DNA of 64,000 nt from contig NZ_JAGIOD010000002.1 of assembly GCF_017876545.1 (NCBI RefSeq), positions 1,054,001-1,118,000 of the forward strand, read 5' to 3'. Source of the stretch: Brachybacterium sacelli (GTDB lineage: Bacteria; Actinomycetota; Actinomycetes; Actinomycetales; Dermabacteraceae). Position 1 is the first letter of the stretch; each line of letters starts with the position of its first letter. Of the stretch, positions 40,187 to 53,365 are shown one piece after another. A program made the translations under genes and the position numbers. The notes beneath the pieces are model-generated. The model was not told the origin of the DNA, searched no databases, and saw only the letters and a program-made list of their open reading frames with translations.

Positions 40187-41308
40187 ATGAGCAATCCACC
40201 CAACCAGCCGCCGAGCCCGCAGAGCGCGCCGCAGGGACCGCCGGGAGCGCCCGCCGCGCAGGGCCCGGCCCCGGGGCAGGGTGGCCCGCAGCGCCGCCCC
40301 GGCGAATTCGCGCCGACCTCCTCCGCGATCTCCCCGGGGGACCTCGAGCGCTCGGGATCGGTCATCTCGACCATCTCCCAGGTGTTCCAGTCCCGCGTGG
40401 TCGGGCAGGAGAACCTGCGCATGACCCTGGTCGGAGCGCTCGCAGCCGGCGGGCACGTGCTGCTGGAATCCGTGCCGGGCCTGGCCAAGACGACCGCGGC
40501 GAGCGCGCTGGCCTCCTCGATCACCGGCTCCTTCGCGCGCATCCAGTGCACGCCGGACCTGATGCCCAACGACATCCTCGGCACCCAGATCTTCAACTAC
40601 GGCTCCGGCACCTTCACCACCCAGCTGGGGCCGGTGCACGCCAACGTCGTGCTGCTGGACGAGATCAACCGTTCCAGCGCGAAGACCCAGTCCGCCATGC
40701 TCGAGGCGATGCAGGAGCGGCAGACCTCGATCGGCGGGGAGGTGTACCGCCTTCCCGAGCCGTTCATGGTGCTGGCCACCCAGAACCCGATCGAGGAGGA
40801 GGGCACCTACGTCCTGCCCGAGGCGCAGATGGACCGCTTCCTCATGAAGGAGATCCTGACCTACCCGCGCCCCGGCGAGGAGCACGAGATCCTGGACCGC
40901 TCCACGGCGGGCAGCCTGACCGGGCCGCGCCAGGCCGTCGGCACGGTGACCCTCGAGGACGTGCGCTTCCTGCAGGCGATGGTCGATCAGGTCTACGTCG
41001 ACCCAGCCGTGAAGCGCTACATCATCGACCTGGTCTTCACGACCCGTGGCTCCGGCCCGCGCCCGGTGCCGAACCTGACGCAGTCGGTGCGCGTCGGGGC
41101 GAGCCCTCGCGGCTCCCTCGCGCTGATGCGCGTGGGCCAGGCCCACGCCCTGCTGAACGGACGCGACTACGTCACGCCCGACGACGTCCGGGCGATGCGC
41201 TACGGGGTGCTGCGTCACCGCCTCGTCCTCACCTTCGATGCCCTGGCCAGCGGGATCAAGCCCGAACAGATCATCGATGCGGTGTTCCACGCCGTGCCGA
41301 TGCCCTGA
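40187..41308 (+). CDS. MoxR-family AAA+ ATPase
   Basis: The 373-residue protein has a Pro/Gln/Gly-rich N-terminus (1-45), then an AAA+ core: Walker A-like ESVPGLAKT, Walker B VVLLDEINRS, sensor TQNPIEEEGTY, and the C-terminal lid. MoxR ATPases act as chaperones for VWA proteins. The five genes after it encode exactly such partners. The ATG at 40187 follows GGGGGAG. Confidence 0.92.
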   Translation: MSNPPNQPPSPQSAPQGPPGAPAAQGPAPGQGGPQRRPGEFAPTSSAISPGDLERSGSVISTISQVFQSRVVGQENLRMTLVGALAAGGHVLLESVPGLAKTTAASALASSITGSFARIQCTPDLMPNDILGTQIFNYGSGTFTTQLGPVHANVVLLDEINRSSAKTQSAMLEAMQERQTSIGGEVYRLPEPFMVLATQNPIEEEGTYVLPEAQMDRFLMKEILTYPRPGEEHEILDRSTAGSLTGPRQAVGTVTLEDVRFLQAMVDQVYVDPAVKRYIIDLVFTTRGSGPRPVPNLTQSVRVGASPRGSLALMRVGQAHALLNGRDYVTPDDVRAMRYGVLRHRLVLTFDALASGIKPEQIIDAVFHAVPMP

Positions 41309-41334
41309 GCGCCCCGGATCACGGAGAGCACGGC

Positions 41335-42231
41335 ATGGCGACCTCCCTGCTGACCCGGGTCAAGGCCCGGGTCGACCTGCACACCTCGAACCGGGCGCGC
41401 GGCCTGATCCAGGGCCGCGGGCGCTCGCTGTTCAAGGGCAGCGGCGAGGACTTCGACGACCTGAAGTACTACCAGCCCGGCGACAAGATCTCCGAGATCG
41501 ACTGGAAGGCCACGGCGCGCTCCGGGGAACCGCTGATCCGGCGGTTCAACGAGGAGCGGGTGCGCCACCTCTCGATCGTCGCGGACACCTCCTCGGCGAT
41601 GGCTGCGACCGCCGCCGACGGCACCTCCAAGCGGGAGGCGATGATCCTCGCGGCCGGCATGGTCTGCTTCCTCGCCCAGAAGAACGGTGACCTGGTGGGC
41701 CTGGTCGCGGGCAATGACAACCGTCCCGTCCAGCTTCCCTCGCGCTCGAGCGACGGGCATCTGGAGCTGCTGCTGCGCAGCGTGCAGCAGGCCACCACCA
41801 CCGCGGCCCCGACCGCCGACAGCTCCTGGCTGCTCGAGCGCGCCTTCCGCGTCACCTCCCACTCCACGCTGATGACGATCATCACCGACGAGGCGCATCC
41901 GACGGTCGAGGACTTCACGCTGCTGCGGCGGCTGACCACCCGGCACGACGTCCTCGTGATCCGCATCGCCGACGCCGATCCGCTGCAGAGCGGCGAACTG
42001 GACCACGACGTGGTGGACGTCGACACCCCGCGGGAGGTGGGTGCGATGGCCCGCTCCTCGAAGCGGGTGGCGCAGGACGTCGCGGCCTACCGGCGGGCTC
42101 GCCGTGAGGGCATCACCGAGATGCTCGACCGCCTGCACGTCAGCCACATGATCACCAGCGGCGAGACCACGGTGGTCGAGGACATGATCGCCATGCTGCA
42201 GTCCAGGGAGTACCGCCATGCGCGTGCCTGA
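41335..42231 (+). CDS. DUF58 protein
   Basis: The 298-residue protein carries the DUF58 signature (DDLKYYQPGDKISEIDWKATARSG, in part DLKYYQPGDKISEIDWKATA) and a degenerate VWA fold after it (LSIVADTSSAM). DUF58 proteins follow MoxR in many operons and are predicted membrane-linked adaptors; this one has no membrane helix. It overlaps the next gene by 14 bp. Confidence 0.88.
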   Translation: MATSLLTRVKARVDLHTSNRARGLIQGRGRSLFKGSGEDFDDLKYYQPGDKISEIDWKATARSGEPLIRRFNEERVRHLSIVADTSSAMAATAADGTSKREAMILAAGMVCFLAQKNGDLVGLVAGNDNRPVQLPSRSSDGHLELLLRSVQQATTTAAPTADSSWLLERAFRVTSHSTLMTIITDEAHPTVEDFTLLRRLTTRHDVLVIRIADADPLQSGELDHDVVDVDTPREVGAMARSSKRVAQDVAAYRRARREGITEMLDRLHVSHMITSGETTVVEDMIAMLQSREYRHARA

Positions 42232-42727
42232 GCTGACGGGCCCGGTGGCCCTGCTGGCCGAGCCCGCCCCGCCGGAGATCATCGATCCGCCCCAGTACTC
42301 CGTGGCCTGGGTGATCCTGGCAGTGCTGTGCATCCTGGTGATCACCGCCCTCATCGTGGGGACCTTGAAGATCACCCGGGCGATCGAGAAGCGGATCGCC
42401 TACCGGTCCCGCCCCGGTGACGTCGACGTCCTCAAGGCCGAGTTCCTGCGCGCCGTCAACGACGTCGCCGACCGCCACGAGGCGGGGGAGGTCGAGGCGC
42501 GAGAGGGCCACCACGAGCTCACGGGCATCATGCGCCGTTTCGTGCGCCGCACCTCCGGACACGATGTGACCAGCCAGGACATGTCCACGATCATGGCGGA
42601 TCCACGCACCCGCGAGGTGGGGCAGCTCATCGCCGACCTGTACGAACCCGATTTCGCGAAGGCCTCGGACGCCGAGCTGCGTGACTCCGTGCGCCGCGCG
42701 AGGGAGGTGATCCGACGATGGTCATGA
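42218..42727 (+). CDS. Single-span membrane protein of the MoxR operon
   Basis: The 169-residue protein has one membrane segment (VAWVILAVLCILVITALIVG) after a short external N-terminus and a basic/acidic cytoplasmic domain ending REVIRRWS. Position and topology resemble the DUF4381-type protein of MoxR/Bat operons, though sequence support is weak. It overlaps its neighbours on both sides (14 and 10 bp). Confidence 0.75.
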   Translation: MRVPELTGPVALLAEPAPPEIIDPPQYSVAWVILAVLCILVITALIVGTLKITRAIEKRIAYRSRPGDVDVLKAEFLRAVNDVADRHEAGEVEAREGHHELTGIMRRFVRRTSGHDVTSQDMSTIMADPRTREVGQLIADLYEPDFAKASDAELRDSVRRAREVIRRWS

Positions 42728-43740
42728 CGTTCTGGTGGGTCACGGCCCTGCTGCTGCTCGCGGCGCTCGCCGTCTGGGCGATCACGTTCTGGAACCGCCG
42801 CGCGATGCGCAAGGCGCCGGTCCTGGTGGCCAACTCGCAGTACCTCGACCGCATCCCCAGCTTCGTGCGCGCCCAGCGGGTGGCGAAGGTGGTGCGCGTC
42901 CTGCAGGTCGGCATAGCCGTGCTCGGCGTCGTCGCGGCCTCCGTCCTCTCCGGGCGGATCTCCACCGAAAGGATCGAGACCCCGGACTTCTCCTCCCGTG
43001 ACATCGTGCTGTGCCTGGACGTGTCCGGGTCGATGTACGAGTACGACACCGAGATCCTGGCCACCTTCGCCGAGATGGTCGACTCCTTCCAGGGGGAGCG
43101 GGTGGCGCTGACGATCTTCAACTCGACCAGCCGCACCGTCTTCCCCTTGACCAACGACTACGACCTGATCAAGCGCGAGCTCCAGGAGGGCGCCGAGGCG
43201 ATCGACTTCGACGAGTTCGGTTACCGCCTGGGCAACCGCGACTACTCGGACGAGAAGGTGCGCAAGTACGTGGACTTCGTCGAGGGCACCCGCGGCATCG
43301 CCGACGAGGCCTCGGTGGTCCCGGACGGTCTGGCCTCCTGCGGCCAGGTGTTCGACCAGGCGGAGGAGGATCGCTCGCGCTCGATCATCCTGGCCACCGA
43401 CAACGAGGTCAACGGGGAGCCGATCTACACCCTGCAGGAGGCCACCGAGTCGGTCGCCGCGCGCGAGATCGACCTGTACACGTTCTACCCGGGGGCCTAC
43501 GAGTGCGGTCCCCAGTGCTTCGAGGAGCTGAAGACGGCGACCGAGGACCAGGACGGTGAGCTCTACGAGTCCTCGGACCCGAACGCGATCCCGTCGATCA
43601 TCGACGAGATCCAGAAGACGCAGGCCAAGGCGATGGGAGCGGAGCCGACCGTGGTACGGACCGACCACCCGGCCGTCGGGTTCGTGCTGACCTTCCTCTC
43701 GCTGGTCGGCATCCTGGTGCTGGGATGGAGGGCACGCTGA
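42718..43740 (+). CDS. VWA-domain membrane protein (BatA-like)
   Basis: The 340-residue protein has two N-terminal membrane segments, a von Willebrand A domain with an intact MIDAS motif DVSGS near residue 101 and a downstream T/D pair, and a C-terminal membrane segment (VGFVLTFLSLVGILVLGW). That layout matches BatA of Bacteroides. Its stop overlaps the next gene as TGATG. Confidence 0.88.
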   Translation: MVMTFWWVTALLLLAALAVWAITFWNRRAMRKAPVLVANSQYLDRIPSFVRAQRVAKVVRVLQVGIAVLGVVAASVLSGRISTERIETPDFSSRDIVLCLDVSGSMYEYDTEILATFAEMVDSFQGERVALTIFNSTSRTVFPLTNDYDLIKRELQEGAEAIDFDEFGYRLGNRDYSDEKVRKYVDFVEGTRGIADEASVVPDGLASCGQVFDQAEEDRSRSIILATDNEVNGEPIYTLQEATESVAAREIDLYTFYPGAYECGPQCFEELKTATEDQDGELYESSDPNAIPSIIDEIQKTQAKAMGAEPTVVRTDHPAVGFVLTFLSLVGILVLGWRAR

Positions 43741-44735
43741 TGCGCCTGGAGTACCTCATGCCCCTGTGGGCGATCATCCCGTTGTTCGGCGCGATGCTGA
43801 TCGTCTGCGGCGTGCTGCTGATCCGTCGGCCCCGCCAGCGCGTGGCGTGGCTGCGTCGTGGGCTGATGGTGGTGCTGCTGCTGATGGTCGCGCTGCGACC
43901 GGTGACGCCGCTGGACAGTGAGCAGACCGAGCGGATGAACGCCAACGTCTTCTTCGTCGTGGACCGCACCGGTTCGATGAACGCCGAGGACTACGCGGGC
44001 GACCAGCCGCGGCTCGAGGGCGTCAAGGCCGACATGAAGCGCATCATGGACCAGACCGAGGGTTCGCGCTACTCGGTCATCGCCTTCGACTCCACAGCCA
44101 CCCAGCAGCTGCCGCTGACCACCGACGCGGGGGCCGCCACGGCCTGGATCGACACGCTGACCACCGAGCCCACCGCGTACTCGCAGGGATCGAACGTGGA
44201 CCGGCCGCTGGAGTCCCTCCTGGTCGAGCTCTCCGCGACCCAGCGCGAGGACCCCGAGTCGCAGACCCTGGTCTACTTCCTCTCCGACGGGGAGAACACC
44301 GACGAGAAGGAGTCGGAGTCCTTCAGCCAGGCCGCCGGCTACATCGACGCCGGGGCGGTGCTCGGCTACGGCACCGCCGAGGGCGGGCCGATGAAGGCCA
44401 ACGGCGGGCCGCAGGACGGCGAGTACATCACCGGTCCGGACGGCCAGCAGGGCATCTCCTCGATCGACGAGGAGCAGCTGCAGACCATCGCCTCCGACAT
44501 GGGTGTGCCCTACATCCACCGCGACGATCCCGAGGCCGAGATCGAGGGGACCATGGACGGCATCACGCTGCGGCCGATCCCCGTCGAATCCTCCCGTGAC
44601 GTGACCAGCTTCCAGGACTGGTACTGGATCGCCTCGATCCCGCTGGCGGCCCTGCTGATCTGGGAGCTGGGGGAGATGACCTACCGCCTGCCGCGTAAGC
44701 TGGATCGCCACGACATCTCAGGAGCGCAGAGATGA
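43740..44735 (+). CDS. VWA-domain membrane protein (BatB-like), variant MIDAS
   Basis: The 331-residue protein again has two N-terminal membrane segments, a VWA domain and a C-terminal one (WYWIASIPLAALLIWELG). The MIDAS motif is DRTGS (near residue 75), with Thr for the usual Ser, so metal binding should remain. The start ATG is in the TGATG overlap; an in-frame ATG five codons upstream is less likely. Confidence 0.87.
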   Translation: MRLEYLMPLWAIIPLFGAMLIVCGVLLIRRPRQRVAWLRRGLMVVLLLMVALRPVTPLDSEQTERMNANVFFVVDRTGSMNAEDYAGDQPRLEGVKADMKRIMDQTEGSRYSVIAFDSTATQQLPLTTDAGAATAWIDTLTTEPTAYSQGSNVDRPLESLLVELSATQREDPESQTLVYFLSDGENTDEKESESFSQAAGYIDAGAVLGYGTAEGGPMKANGGPQDGEYITGPDGQQGISSIDEEQLQTIASDMGVPYIHRDDPEAEIEGTMDGITLRPIPVESSRDVTSFQDWYWIASIPLAALLIWELGEMTYRLPRKLDRHDISGAQR

Positions 44736-45679
44736 GCACACCGCTGAGCGAGAAGCCGCGCACCGGGGACGACGCCGATCCGACGCCGCCGGCGCTGTCG
44801 CAGGACGCCGTTGGCAGCCCCAAGGACTTCGGGCTGAACGTCCGGCGGCTGCGCCGGACCAGGATCATCGTCTTCGCCGTGCTCGCGATCCCGATCCTGC
44901 TGCTGGCCCTGCTCGCCGTGAAGTTCCTGTCGATGCCGATCACGCAGGCCACGCACCAGTCCGCCTACCAGGCGGAGGACTACCCCACGGCGATCGAGCG
45001 ACTGGCTCCGGTGGAGTTCGCGAACTGGTTCGAACCGTACCTGCCGCATCTGTCCAAGGGCACCGACCTGCTGCAGCAGGGGGAGGACGCAGCGGCCGAG
45101 GAGGAGCTGCGCACCTCGATGAGTGAGTGGGAGAGCCACAGCGACCTCAACTCGCCGCTGCACGCACAGTGCAAGATCATCAACAACCTCGCGATCTCGA
45201 TCGAACGTCAGGCCGACCAGATCGAGGATCCGCAGCAGCGCGCCGACCGGCTCCACGAGGCCGAGGAGATGCTGGCCGTCTGCGGTGGAGGCGGCGGTGG
45301 CGGTGAGGGCGAAGGCGGCCAGGGCGGCGGCTCCGGCAACGAGGAGTCCGAGACCACCGAGGACAACGGCGAGCGCGTGGAGGAGAAGCGCCGCGAGGCC
45401 GACGAGGAGGCCGGGAACGACCCGGACGATCGCGGCGAGCAGGGCGAGCAGGGCCAGCAGGGCGAGGACGAGGGGGAGGGCGGCGCTCCCCAGGACCCCG
45501 GCGAGCCCAAGCGCGAGGACCCCGAGGGCGAGGGCGACCCGGAGGAAGCCCCGACCGAGGGCGACGGCGAGCAGCAGAAGAAGGAGGACGAGCTGGAGGA
45601 GCGCAACAAGGACGCCCAGGGCGGCGACGGCGAGCAGCAGGACGAGGGTTCCCAGCAGGACCCGAACAAGCCGTGGTGA
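44732..45679 (+). CDS. Membrane-anchored protein with TPR-like region and acidic low-complexity tail
   Basis: The 315-residue protein has a cytoplasmic N-terminus, one membrane segment (IIVFAVLAIPILLLALLAV), a helical TPR-like domain (YPTAIERLAPVEF ... EEELRTSMSEW), then about 130 residues of Gly, Glu, Gln, Asp repeats. BatC/BatE proteins also combine a membrane anchor with TPRs, so this is a plausible Bat-complex partner. It ends the operon and overlaps the cysteine desulfurase start. Confidence 0.8.
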   Translation: MSTPLSEKPRTGDDADPTPPALSQDAVGSPKDFGLNVRRLRRTRIIVFAVLAIPILLLALLAVKFLSMPITQATHQSAYQAEDYPTAIERLAPVEFANWFEPYLPHLSKGTDLLQQGEDAAAEEELRTSMSEWESHSDLNSPLHAQCKIINNLAISIERQADQIEDPQQRADRLHEAEEMLAVCGGGGGGGEGEGGQGGGSGNEESETTEDNGERVEEKRREADEEAGNDPDDRGEQGEQGQQGEDEGEGGAPQDPGEPKREDPEGEGDPEEAPTEGDGEQQKKEDELEERNKDAQGGDGEQQDEGSQQDPNKPW

Positions 45680-46893
45680 ACGCGGCGGCGGACTGCGGGT
45701 CGCCCGGCGGCACCCCGGAGGAGCACCGCGCGTATCTCGACCATGCCGCCACCACGGTGATGCGCCCGGTCGCGCGCGAGGCCTTCCTCGAGGCGTCGAC
45801 CGTGCGGGGCAATCCCTCCTCGGTGCATGCCTCGGGGCGACGGGCCCGAGCCGTGCTCGACGACGCGCTGGAGGCGATCGCGGAGCTGCTCGGGGTGCCG
45901 CGCAGCTGGCTGATCATGACCTCCGGCGGCACCGAGGCGGACAACCTGGCGATCCGCGCGGTCGCCCTCGGAGCCCTCGCGGCGGACCCGAGCCGCACGG
46001 CGGTGGCGGTCGCGGCCACGGACCATCCCGCGGTCATCGCCACCGCTCGCTCGCTGGCCGGGCTCACGCCCGCGATCCGGGCGCGCACGCTGCCCGTGGA
46101 CTCCCGCGGCGTCCTGCGCGCCGACGATGCCGCGCAGCAGCTGGCCGACGGTGCGGTGGGCGTGCTCAGCGCGGCGCTGGTGAACAACGAGACCGGCGCG
46201 CGGCAGGACCTGGCCGCCCTCGCCGCGCTCGCCCGGCCCCACGGCACGCTCGTGCACACCGATGCGGTCCAGGGCGTGGGCCACGCCGATCTTCCCTCCT
46301 GGAACGACGTCGACCTGCTGTCGCTGTCCGGGCACAAGATCGGCGCCCCGGTCGGGGTGGGTGTCCTGGTCGCGAAGCCCGAAGTGCCCTTCGGGGTGGC
46401 CAGCACCGGCGGGGGTCAGCAGCGTGGAGTGCGCTCGGGGACGCTGGACCTCGCCCATGCGGCCGCCTTCGCCGCGGCGCTGCGCGCGACGCTCGAGGAG
46501 CGGGAACAGGAGAACGTCCGGGTGCGGGGACTGGCGCGGCGACTGCGCGAAGGCATCCTCGCGATCGATCCCGATGCGCGCTTCACCCTCGCGGAGGACT
46601 CCCCCCAGTCCGGCCATATCGTGCACGTGGTGTTCCCGGGCGCGGACTCCGACTCGCTGCTGTTCCTGCTGGACGAGCGGGGGGTGGACTCCTCCGCGGG
46701 CTCGGCGTGCTCGGCCGGCGTCACCCAGGCCAGCCCCGTGCTCGCGGCGATGGGCATGACCGATGCTCAGGCGCGCGGCGCCCTGCGGCTGTCGCTGGGC
46801 TGGACCAGCACCGAGCACGACGTGGAGGTGCTGTTGCGCGCCCTGCCGGAATCGCTGAGCCGGGCGCGGGCCGTGGGAGCCCTGTTCGGCTGA
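45676..46893 (+). CDS. Cysteine desulfurase (NifS/IscS family)
   Basis: The 405-residue PLP enzyme takes sulfur from cysteine. It shows YLDHAATTVMRP at the N-terminus, PLP lysine in SGHKIGAPVG and the active cysteine in SSAGSACSAG. MnmA downstream uses such sulfur for tRNA 2-thiouridine, so this desulfurase probably supplies it (M. tuberculosis has the same pair, Rv3025c-trmU). GTG 45676 overlaps the stop of the previous gene; GTG 45673 is also possible. Confidence 0.9.
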   Translation: MNAAADCGSPGGTPEEHRAYLDHAATTVMRPVAREAFLEASTVRGNPSSVHASGRRARAVLDDALEAIAELLGVPRSWLIMTSGGTEADNLAIRAVALGALAADPSRTAVAVAATDHPAVIATARSLAGLTPAIRARTLPVDSRGVLRADDAAQQLADGAVGVLSAALVNNETGARQDLAALAALARPHGTLVHTDAVQGVGHADLPSWNDVDLLSLSGHKIGAPVGVGVLVAKPEVPFGVASTGGGQQRGVRSGTLDLAHAAAFAAALRATLEEREQENVRVRGLARRLREGILAIDPDARFTLAEDSPQSGHIVHVVFPGADSDSLLFLLDERGVDSSAGSACSAGVTQASPVLAAMGMTDAQARGALRLSLGWTSTEHDVEVLLRALPESLSRARAVGALFG

Positions 46894-46949
46894 CCCTCAG
46901 CGGCTCGAGACACAGCCGCTCACCGGGGCGCATCTCACGTCCGGGACAC

Positions 46950-46978
46950 CTGACCGGGGCCTCCGCCGTCCGTACACT
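46950..46978 (+). promoter_or_regulatory. Promoter of mnmA
   Basis: CTGACC (46950-46955) and TACACT (46973-46978) are 17 bp apart, upstream of mnmA. This would make mnmA and the MetE-like gene a separate unit from the cysteine desulfurase. Confidence 0.5.
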
Positions 46979-47010
46979 CGATGGGTGCGCATCAAGGAGG
47001 TGGCCGAAGG

Positions 47011-48122
47011 ATGAAGGTGCTGGCAGCCATGAGCGGCGGCGTCGACTCCGCCGTCGCCGCGGCGCGCGCGGCCGAGGCCGGTCACGAGGTGGTCGGCGTC
47101 CACATGGCGCTGTCGAAGAACCGGGACCAGACCCGCAGCGGATCCCGCGGATGCTGCACCGTCGAGGACGCCTCCGACGCCCGCCGGGCGGCCGATCGCA
47201 TCGGCATCCCGTACTACGTCTGGGACCTCTCCGACGACTTCCACGACCTGGTCGTGGAGGATTTCCTGTCCGAATACGCGGCCGGGCGCACCCCCAACCC
47301 CTGCGTGCGCTGCAACGAGCGCATCAAGTTCGCCTCCCTCCTGGAGCGCGCCACCCTGCTCGGCTTCGACGCCGTGTGCACCGGTCATTACGCCTCCCTG
47401 CGCACCGACGGTCCGGGCGGGGCCCCCTCGCTGCACCGCTCCCGGAACCTGGCCAAGGACCAGTCCTACGTCCTGGCCGTGATGGGCCCGGACGCCGTCG
47501 GCCGCTCGCTGTTCCCGCTCGGGGAGTACGAGACCAAGGACGAGGTGCGGGCCGAGGCGCGCTCGCGCGGACTGGGTGTCTCGACCAAGCCCGACAGCTA
47601 CGACATCTGCTTCGTGGCCGACGGCGACACCCGCGGCTTCCTCGAGCGCGCTCTCGGTCAGTCGCCCGGGGAGATCCTCGACGACGACGGCACCGTGCTC
47701 GGCACGCACCAGGGCACCCACGGATTCACGATCGGTCAGCGCAAGGGACTGGGCCTCCAGCACCCCGCCGCCGACGGGGCCCCGCGGTACGTGGTCGACA
47801 TCGATCCCGACTCCCGCCAGGTCGTCGTCGGCGCCGCCGAGCTGCTCTCGACCCGCGAGCTCCTCGCCACCGACGTGATCTCCTTCGAGCCGCTGGCCCC
47901 CGGCCGCGAGGTGCGCGCCCAGATCCGGGCACACGGCGAGGCGATCGCTGCCCGGGTCCTCGAGGTCCCCGCCGCCGCGGCAGAGCCGTCGGCAGAGTCC
48001 TCCGCGCCCTCGAGCCTCCGCGTGGGCCTGGAGACCCCGATCCGCGGCGTCGCGCCCGGCCAGACCCTCGTCCTGTACGACGGCGACCGCGTGCTCGCCG
48101 CCGCCACCCTGGAGCGTCGCGC

Positions 48123-48126
<4 letters not shown>
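47011..48126 (+). CDS. mnmA: tRNA 2-thiouridylase MnmA
   Basis: MnmA adds sulfur to U34 of Lys, Glu and Gln tRNAs. The 371-residue protein has the P-loop AAMSGGVDSAVAA, the catalytic cysteines in NPCVRCNERIKF and in DICFVADGD, and GHYA. The ATG at 47011 follows AAGGAGG at a slightly long distance. It overlaps the next gene by ATGA. Confidence 0.93.
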
Positions 48127-51750
<3,624 letters not shown>

Positions 51751-51769
51751 AAGGCCCGGGACGCCCTGT

Positions 51770-51788
51770 CTCCTCCGCACGAAGGAGG
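51770..51788 (+). terminator. Weak hairpin after ligA
   Basis: TCCTCC and GGAGGA pair around a seven-base loop about 20 bp after the ligA stop. Six pairs without a T tract make this a weak candidate. Confidence 0.3.
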
Positions 51789-51820
51789 ATCCCGATAACG
51801 GCTCGACAGCCCTCGGCGAC

Positions 51821-51872
51821 GATGCCACGGTGGTGTGACGCACATCGCACCCCACAGAGAGGTTGATCCGCC
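51821..51872 (+). promoter_or_regulatory. Upstream element conserved between the two Tat paralogues (copy 1)
   Basis: From GATG at 51821 to the start codon, the 52 bp align almost without gaps to 53366-53418. Shared blocks are CACGGTGGTG and ACCCCACAG. The conservation suggests the control region was duplicated with the gene. Confidence 0.5.
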
Positions 51873-53108
51873 ATGAGCACCACGGTCCCCGTCCCCTCGG
51901 CCCCCGATCCGGCCGGCGCCGCCCCCAGAGCAGGGATCGCCCGCCGCGCATTGCTGCGCGGCGCGGGCATGATGGGCGTCGCCACCGCGACCGGGGCGAC
52001 CCTCACCACGGCCCCCGCGCTCGCCGCCGACGCGCCGACTGCGGTCACCCCGGACTCCTTCACCCTCACCGCGGACTACGCCACGGACGCCGACGTCGTG
52101 GACGCGCTGGTGGAGCAGGCCGGCCGGGCGAGCGTGGGCGAGGTCATGGACACCGCCAATCACGAGCGGACACCCGTGAGCGGCGTCGTGGGCGGCCAGC
52201 GTCACGGCTTCCGCTTCGCCTCCGGCGACGAGAACGACTCCGACGTCGCTCCGCAGGGCATCACCACCACCCGCGATGCCGTCGGCACCACCCAGGACGG
52301 GCGGTACGACGGCCGCCAGCTCATCGCCGTCAGCTTCCACAACAGCTCGCCCAAGGGCTCTCGGATCAACCTCATCGACTGGGACTCGGACCATCCGAAC
52401 CGCTACCGACGGATCCTGCTCGTGAATCCCACCGGCACCCCGGAGGAGCCCAGCTTCGAGGACGTCCCCATCCACGTCGGAGGCATCGCCTGGTACGGAA
52501 ACCTGCTCTACGTGGCGGACACCGGCACGGGGATGCGAGTGTTCGACATGACCCGCATCCTCACGACGGACACCGGCGGGGACAAGGAGCAGATCGGCCG
52601 GGTGGGCGACACCTTCTACGCCCACCAGTACCGCTACGCCCTCCCGCAGGTCGGAACGATCACCTCGCACGTCGAGGGGGAGGAGCTGGTGTGGTCCACC
52701 ATCTCCCTGGACCGCTCGAGCACCTCGATCGTCATGACGGAGTACCGGTGCACCGACTGCGACTATCCGGGCGGCACCACCCGCGCCGTCCGCTTCCCTT
52801 TCGCGCCGGACAGCACCCGATTCGCCGCGACGACCACCGCCACCGAGGCGTTCGAGGTCCCGCTGCACAACCTCAACGGAGTCGGCTCGTACGACGGCAC
52901 CTGGTGGTTCAACAGCTCCAACTCCACGCATCAGACTCTGTACGCCTGGTCCGGCAGCGGCGAGATGACGTCACACGACTGGGTGAACTGGGGCGAGTCC
53001 CTGTCCTATTGGAAGGACGAGGACGGTCCCGACCTGCTGTGGAGCCTCCGCGAGGAGACGGGGGACCGGCCGGTCTTCGCGGTCGCAGCCTCCGACTACG
53101 GTCCGTGA
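51873..53108 (+). CDS. Tat-exported protein of unknown function, paralogue 1
   Basis: The 411-residue protein has a Tat signal (ARRALLRGAGMMGVATATGA) with a likely cleavage after APALAADA. The mature part (about 365 residues) is beta-rich with repeated strand-like segments (HGFRFASGDE, HVGGIAWYGNLLYVADTGTGMRVFDM), which look propeller-like. A CTDCDYPGG motif may form a disulfide. About 60-70 % of residues match the paralogue at 53419. I do not recognise a family. It follows ligA and is secreted folded, possibly with cofactor. Confidence 0.85.
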   Translation: MSTTVPVPSAPDPAGAAPRAGIARRALLRGAGMMGVATATGATLTTAPALAADAPTAVTPDSFTLTADYATDADVVDALVEQAGRASVGEVMDTANHERTPVSGVVGGQRHGFRFASGDENDSDVAPQGITTTRDAVGTTQDGRYDGRQLIAVSFHNSSPKGSRINLIDWDSDHPNRYRRILLVNPTGTPEEPSFEDVPIHVGGIAWYGNLLYVADTGTGMRVFDMTRILTTDTGGDKEQIGRVGDTFYAHQYRYALPQVGTITSHVEGEELVWSTISLDRSSTSIVMTEYRCTDCDYPGGTTRAVRFPFAPDSTRFAATTTATEAFEVPLHNLNGVGSYDGTWWFNSSNSTHQTLYAWSGSGEMTSHDWVNWGESLSYWKDEDGPDLLWSLREETGDRPVFAVAASDYGP

Positions 53109-53125
53109 CCGGGCTCCGGGCAGGA

Positions 53126-53277
53126 GCGGATGCCGACTCGCCGACCCGGACCGTCGGCGGGGCCGCCGCCGGGCTGCCGACGATCGAGCACGCGGAGCGG
53201 GTGCAGAGCCTGGACAACGTCTTCTCCGTCGACGAGCTGCGCGAGCGGTGCACACACGTCGCTGCCGAACTCGGGAG
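53126..53277 (+). pseudogene. Decayed fragment of a second ligA
   Basis: The frame reads ADADSPTRTVGGAAAG ... AERVQSLDNVFSVDEL, corresponding to LigA residues about 68-122 ([17 protein letters not shown] ... [12 protein letters not shown]). At DNA level 53131-53162 matches 49521-49552 in 28 of 32 bases. No start, P-loop or downstream LigA sequence follows; the frame then goes into unrelated sequence. The piece lies between the two Tat paralogues, as expected if a ligA-tat unit was duplicated in tandem and the second ligA was then deleted. Confidence 0.75.
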
Positions 53278-53365
53278 CGAGACCGAGGAGCAAGCCTCCT
53301 CGGGGGAGTGGAAGCATCCTCCGCTCGGGGGGGGGCGGGAAAAGGTCTCGACTTGCCTCCACTGC

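Noticed and set aside
45123..48122. N-terminal 1000 residues of a 1374-residue open frame
   Set aside because: Only the last 374 residues (48123-49247) form a real gene; the earlier part is a shadow of the acidic-tail protein, cysteine desulfurase and mnmA.
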